Shown: piece after piece, positions 60,289 to 64,000 of the stretch
How the letters are laid out: each line of letters begins with the position of its first letter
Position numbering within the stretch: position 1 is the stretch's first letter
Assembly (NCBI RefSeq): GCF_030409555.1
Contig: NZ_JAUFPU010000019.1
Span: 310,001 to 374,000, forward strand
Reading direction: 5' to 3'
From: Chitinimonas viridis
GTDB taxonomy: Bacteria; Pseudomonadota; Gammaproteobacteria; Burkholderiales; Chitinimonadaceae
Length of the DNA stretch: 64,000 nucleotides
Notes under the pieces: generated by a model
Databases searched by the model: none
Seen by the model: only the letters and a program-made list of their open reading frames with translations
Told to the model about the DNA's origin: nothing
Translations under genes and position numbers: made by a program

Positions 60289-60873
60289 TCACAGCCGTCT
60301 TCCCAGCCAGATGCACCCAGGCTGCCGAAACAGCTCGACAAATCCAAACCGGGCATACCATCCCACAGCACGCTCATTACGCGGGTCCACCCCCAGGTGT
60401 ACTGCCGGCGCGCCTGCAGCCCGCAGACTACTCATCAGCTTCTCCATCAACACACCGCCCACTCCCTGCCCTTGGACACGTGGCAGCAAATCCACATGGA
60501 GATGCGCTGGCCATTCGGCCAGGCGTGGCTCCAGCGTATGCACAGACTGCAAACGGTTGATCAGCCAGCCATCAGCAGGGTGCTGCGGCACGCGATAGCG
60601 CTCACGTAGTGGGGGTAGCCAAGCCCGCTCCATATCGGCATAGAACGTTGCTGAATTGGCACACCCCAAGGCATAACCGCAAACGCCCTCCTCATCCTCT
60701 GCCACCCAGGCATGCTCAGGCGCAAGCGACAGATACGGCCCCGCGTAAAGGTGCCCGTAGAGTGCCTCCTGCCTGCCTGGCGCGCTGGCATCGCGACCGG
60801 CATCTCCGGTCAGCAGGCAGATGCGATACACCGCCTCTCTATCCGCCTCGGTTGCCATACGATATATTCGCAT
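60289..60873 (-). CDS. GNAT acetyltransferase resembling the O-GlcNAcase HAT-like domain
   Basis: 194 residues from MRIYRMATEADREAVYRIC. Features ERAWLPPLRERYRVP, AHLHVDLLPRVQGQGVGGVLMEKL and VHLGVDPRNERAVGWYARFGF are those of the bacterial GNAT proteins related to the acetyltransferase-like half of eukaryotic O-GlcNAcase. Substrate unknown. Single gene. Confidence 0.8.
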   Translation of the reverse strand: MRIYRMATEADREAVYRICLLTGDAGRDASAPGRQEALYGHLYAGPYLSLAPEHAWVAEDEEGVCGYALGCANSATFYADMERAWLPPLRERYRVPQHPADGWLINRLQSVHTLEPRLAEWPAHLHVDLLPRVQGQGVGGVLMEKLMSSLRAAGAPAVHLGVDPRNERAVGWYARFGFVELFRQPGCIWLGRRL

Positions 60874-60987
60874 ATAAGCAAATTCCAATCTTGATGAATG
60901 GCTCATGATCTGGCCATACTGCCACGCTGACTGCAAACCGTGCACCGCCCGATTCGAAGCGCCTCAGCAGTTCCGCAGAAGGGAGCC

Positions 60988-63141
60988 GTGTTGAAACGCC
61001 TATATGCCCGTTTGATACCGCACACCGCCAGGATCAAGATCCTCATGGTGTTTATCGCCATCAACCTGGCGGCAACGGTGGCTTATACCCTCTACGCCTG
61101 GAACCTGAAAGCCGATGCGGTCCGCGAAACCATCGATGCCCGGCTGGTAGCCGCCGCCAGCGCCGCCCCCAAGATGATAGGGTACGACTACCTACGCGAA
61201 GCACGAGACCCTCTGGCGATAGACGAGCAGCGCTACCTGGCCATGGTGCGCCTGCTGCATGACTACTGCCAGAAGGTAGGCCTGCGCTACCTCTATGTCT
61301 TCACCCAGGAAGGCAACAACATCATCTACCTGGCCGACGCCGCCAGCGAGGAGGAAATCCGCGCTGGCAACTATGGCCGCTACTATGGCGAATACGACGC
61401 CCGGCCCTTGGGCCTGGCCCAGGCCTTTACCACCGGCAAGCCACAGTTCGCCGAGTACGAAGATCGCTACGGACACTTCCGTTCCGTATTCCAGCCCATG
61501 CAGCGGGAAGACGGCAAGACCTTGGTGTTCGGCGCGGATATCGACCTGAGCGATGTAGAAGCCCAGCAGCGCGAAGCACTGAACCAGGCCCTGCTGATAG
61601 GCATGGGCTTGTTCCTGGCCGGCGTACTCGGCTCATTCTGGCTGGCCCGCACCCTGTCTGCGCCGCTCAGCCGACTTGCCGAGGCGGCAGACCGTATTGC
61701 CGATGGCGATTACCGTGTCAGGGTGCCGGCACGCGGCCACGACGAGTTTGCCCTGCTTGCCCGTGCCTTCAACAGCATGGGCAGCGCCATATCGGAGCGC
61801 GAGGCGGAAATCATCCGCATGGCCTATATCGACCCACTGACCGAGCTGCCTAACCGCGTCAGACTGGCGGAACTGATAGCCGAAGAAATCCAAGCGGCCC
61901 AGCAGGGCGACGACAGCGTCGCCGTGGTGATGATAGATATCGACCGCTTCAAGTACATCAACGACTATCTGGGCTATAGCGCAGGCGATGCCGCACTCAA
62001 GAGCATTGCCCAGCGGCTGCGGCAGGTGCAGCGAGATACCGACCATCTTGGCCGCTTCTCTGGTGACGAGTTCGTCCTGGTCATGCCAGGCGTGCACAAA
62101 GGCAATATCGACAATGTCGTACGGCGCCTGCACCGAATACTGGAGAATCCGCTTGCCATTGCCGGCCAGAGCATCGATGTAGCTGGCTCCACCGGCGTGG
62201 CGTTCTTTCCCCTGCATGGCACCAGTGCCAATGTGCTGCTGCGCGAGGCCGAGGCCGCCATGTATCTGGCCAAGCGCACCCATGCCGACTACCTGGTCTA
62301 CGATCCTGGCCAGGAAGCCAACCGCAAGAGCCAGCTATCGCTCCTGGGCGAGTTGAAAACCGCCGTCGAGAGCAATCAGCTCTCCACCTTTCTGCAACCC
62401 AAGATCAACCTCGCCGATGGCCGCATTTGCGGGGTGGAGGCGCTGGTACGCTGGAATCACCCCGAACGGGGCTGGATACCGCCCGGCCAGTTCATACCGT
62501 TTGCCGAACAGACCGGCAAGATACGGGCACTCACCCTGTGGATGCTGCGCGAATGCATGCTGACCAGTTGCCACTGGGCTGCGCTGGGCCGCAATGTGCG
62601 CATCTCAGTCAACGTATCGGTCAACGACACCGAAGACCCCGCTTTCGCCGGCATGGTGCAGTCCCTGCTGGAAGAAACAGGCGCCGACGCCCACAACCTG
62701 TGCCTGGAAATCACCGAATCGGCCACCATGGAAGCGCCCGACAAGGTGCTCGATGCACTCAGACATCTACGCAACCTGGGCTTCAAGCTCTCCATCGACG
62801 ACTTTGGCACCGGCTACTCCTCACTGGCCTATCTCTCGCGCCTGCCAGTGCAAGAACTCAAGATAGACCGCTCCTTCGTACTGCGGCTGGACGAGGCCGA
62901 TGGCCTGCAGATTGCCCGGGCCATCGTCGAACTGGGCCACGTGCTCAAGCTTGACGTGGTGGCAGAGGGAGTGGAAACCCAGGCTGCGTGGGACACCCTG
63001 GTAGAGCTAGGCTGCGATCAGGTGCAGGGCTTCCTGGTGGCCAAACCCATGCCGATTGTGGACTTTGATGAATGGTACAAGCGCCACAAAGGCTATTGGC
63101 GCGAAGCCATGGAAGAGGACAAGTCTGGGCAAATGGCCTGA
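60988..63141 (+). CDS. membrane GGDEF-EAL protein
   Basis: 717 residues from a GTG at 60988; the adjacent TTG at 60991 is equally possible given GGGAG at 60981-60985. Membrane helix at about 17-37, an extracytoplasmic sensor of about 160 residues, second helix (ALLIGMGLFLAGVLGSFWLA), HAMP, GGDEF domain with GRFSGDEFVLV (SGDEF variant), and EAL domain with GVEALVRWNHPE and IDDFGTGYSSLAYL. A likely dual c-di-GMP enzyme or regulator. Confidence 0.92.
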   Translation: MLKRLYARLIPHTARIKILMVFIAINLAATVAYTLYAWNLKADAVRETIDARLVAAASAAPKMIGYDYLREARDPLAIDEQRYLAMVRLLHDYCQKVGLRYLYVFTQEGNNIIYLADAASEEEIRAGNYGRYYGEYDARPLGLAQAFTTGKPQFAEYEDRYGHFRSVFQPMQREDGKTLVFGADIDLSDVEAQQREALNQALLIGMGLFLAGVLGSFWLARTLSAPLSRLAEAADRIADGDYRVRVPARGHDEFALLARAFNSMGSAISEREAEIIRMAYIDPLTELPNRVRLAELIAEEIQAAQQGDDSVAVVMIDIDRFKYINDYLGYSAGDAALKSIAQRLRQVQRDTDHLGRFSGDEFVLVMPGVHKGNIDNVVRRLHRILENPLAIAGQSIDVAGSTGVAFFPLHGTSANVLLREAEAAMYLAKRTHADYLVYDPGQEANRKSQLSLLGELKTAVESNQLSTFLQPKINLADGRICGVEALVRWNHPERGWIPPGQFIPFAEQTGKIRALTLWMLRECMLTSCHWAALGRNVRISVNVSVNDTEDPAFAGMVQSLLEETGADAHNLCLEITESATMEAPDKVLDALRHLRNLGFKLSIDDFGTGYSSLAYLSRLPVQELKIDRSFVLRLDEADGLQIARAIVELGHVLKLDVVAEGVETQAAWDTLVELGCDQVQGFLVAKPMPIVDFDEWYKRHKGYWREAMEEDKSGQMA

Positions 63142-63174
63142 TTTTGGCTACAAACATAGCCAAAGGGGAAGCAC

Positions 63175-63975
63175 ATGAGCACGCGATCAAGTGGTGGTGG
63201 CGGGCGTAGGCCCCCCGGTGGCCCAGGGAAGCAGCCTTTCGGTTCCCACAGTCACTATAAGGAAGCCCAGGCCCAAAAAGACCAAGCTGCGGAAGAAGGT
63301 GACGAGGGCAAAGAACTCGCCGCCATCAAGACAGAAAGAAAATCCCGTTCCGTGCATGGCAATACCCAGCATGGTGGTCTGGATACAGGGCACCAGAAAT
63401 GGAACGCCCACCTGAATCGCCGTATCAGGCAGCTCGAGGCACACCAGGAAGAGCAAAGAGACTTGGCCCGTGGCCCAGTGGGTTCAGATGGCAGCAGGCC
63501 AACTCCCAAATCCTCGGCACCGCTTGCCCCCACCTGGGGTTCAGGCCGCATTCCCGGCACTGCACCCAAGCCGCCCTCCCTGGGTGTTGATGCCTTTCCT
63601 GCGTTGGGTGCATCAAGCTCCAGCAGCTCCAGCAGCAGTCATACCACGCCCGGGCCGATGCCATCGATAGTTACGCCCTCGCCCAGCACGTCCACCCCCA
63701 TGGCTCCGATTCCCGTACCGCGACCGACTTCTGTACACGGTGGCGGCTCCAGCAGCTCAACATCATCGGGTGGCCTAGTACCAACAGGACCGACATTCTC
63801 CCCCCCCGTCCAATCCAGCGGCCCCAGCCGGCCAACCGCGCATGCCATGCCCCCGGTTCCGTCCCAGCCCAAGCGAGGTGGTGGGCCGGGCTCCAGTAGC
63901 AAACCGGGTTCGGGCGGCAAACCCGGCGGCGGTGGCGGTGGCACACCGCCTACTGGTGGTGCTACCGGCAAGTAA
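63175..63975 (+). CDS. low-complexity Ser/Pro/Gly-rich protein
   Basis: 266 residues from MSTRSSGGGGRRPPGGPGKQ; ATG with GGGGAAG upstream. A charged middle (KDQAAEEGDEGKELAAIK, WNAHLNRRIRQLEAHQEEQ, partly coiled-coil) lies between Gly/Pro-rich N-terminal and long Ser/Pro/Gly-rich C-terminal tracts (a run of nine Ser, then PSPSTSTPMAP and GGGGGGTPP). No signal peptide or family recognised. It could be an effector-like or surface-linker protein. The stop is at 63975, 25 bases from the end of the window. Confidence 0.6.
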   Translation: MSTRSSGGGGRRPPGGPGKQPFGSHSHYKEAQAQKDQAAEEGDEGKELAAIKTERKSRSVHGNTQHGGLDTGHQKWNAHLNRRIRQLEAHQEEQRDLARGPVGSDGSRPTPKSSAPLAPTWGSGRIPGTAPKPPSLGVDAFPALGASSSSSSSSSHTTPGPMPSIVTPSPSTSTPMAPIPVPRPTSVHGGGSSSSTSSGGLVPTGPTFSPPVQSSGPSRPTAHAMPPVPSQPKRGGGPGSSSKPGSGGKPGGGGGGTPPTGGATGK

Positions 63976-64000
63976 GTGCCAAAAAGAACGGCGTGGCGAT

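Overview
The window is about 64 kb of GC-rich, tightly packed bacterial chromosome, most consistent with a Betaproteobacterium (Neisseriales/Burkholderiales-like, possibly a Chitinimonas-type organism). The signs are an S-methyl-5'-thioinosine phosphorylase, the zipA-ligA pair, an imuA-imuB-dnaE2 mutagenesis cassette, tamA-tamB, a group II truncated globin and many c-di-GMP and two-component proteins. The taxon is an inference from gene content. I saw no rRNA, tRNA, CRISPR array, transposase or integrase.

Region 1 (1-14957) is a protein-glycosylation island. A minus-strand run of eight genes (9106 down to beyond base 1) reads TPR protein, SPINDLY-type O-glycosyltransferase, pseB, pseC, a TylF-type methyltransferase, a pseudaminic-acid-associated methylase, pseF and pseG. 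pseG is fused to an acetyltransferase domain that runs off the window. Next comes a secreted Ser/Thr/Ala/Gly-rich protein of unknown function with its own promoter and terminator. A divergent plus-strand set follows: a second SPINDLY-type glycosyltransferase, another TPR protein and a SAM methyltransferase. Together the genes would build, decorate and probably transfer a nonulosonic acid (pseudaminic acid) sugar. pseI and any maf gene are not in the window.

Region 2 (15025-22795) holds a DUF3617-like protein, then housekeeping genes: the operon for thioinosine phosphorylase and peptide deformylase, the operon zipA-ligA-galU-GNAT, and an atypical response regulator. Region 3 (22916-31926) is signalling and sensing: an HPt/HD-GYP-like fusion, three orphan periplasmic solute-binding proteins without permeases, an OmpR/histidine-kinase pair behind a DUF6491-like gene, a GNAT, and a small conserved gene plus an SRPBCC gene behind a palindromic operator.

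Region 4 (31915-37595) is the SOS-type mutagenesis cassette imuA-imuB-dnaE2, whose promoter carries two GAACN4GTTC palindromes. Region 5 (37640-44829) has hemN with a perfect FNR/Anr box, a Rieske oxygenase, fpr, dsbA, a tiny membrane protein, a MerR remnant, an HD phosphohydrolase and an alpha/beta hydrolase. A GTGACAYGTCAC palindrome lies upstream of the hydrolase and also upstream of an unrelated gene at 31915-32250.

Region 6 (44907-63975) contains a four-PAS GGDEF-EAL protein, an exonuclease/GIY-YIG nuclease, tamB-tamA, a SprA-like metalloprotease, an operon dusC-YkgJ-globin-membrane protein, a chemotaxis receptor, an OGA-like GNAT, a second GGDEF-EAL protein and a low-complexity Ser/Pro/Gly-rich protein.
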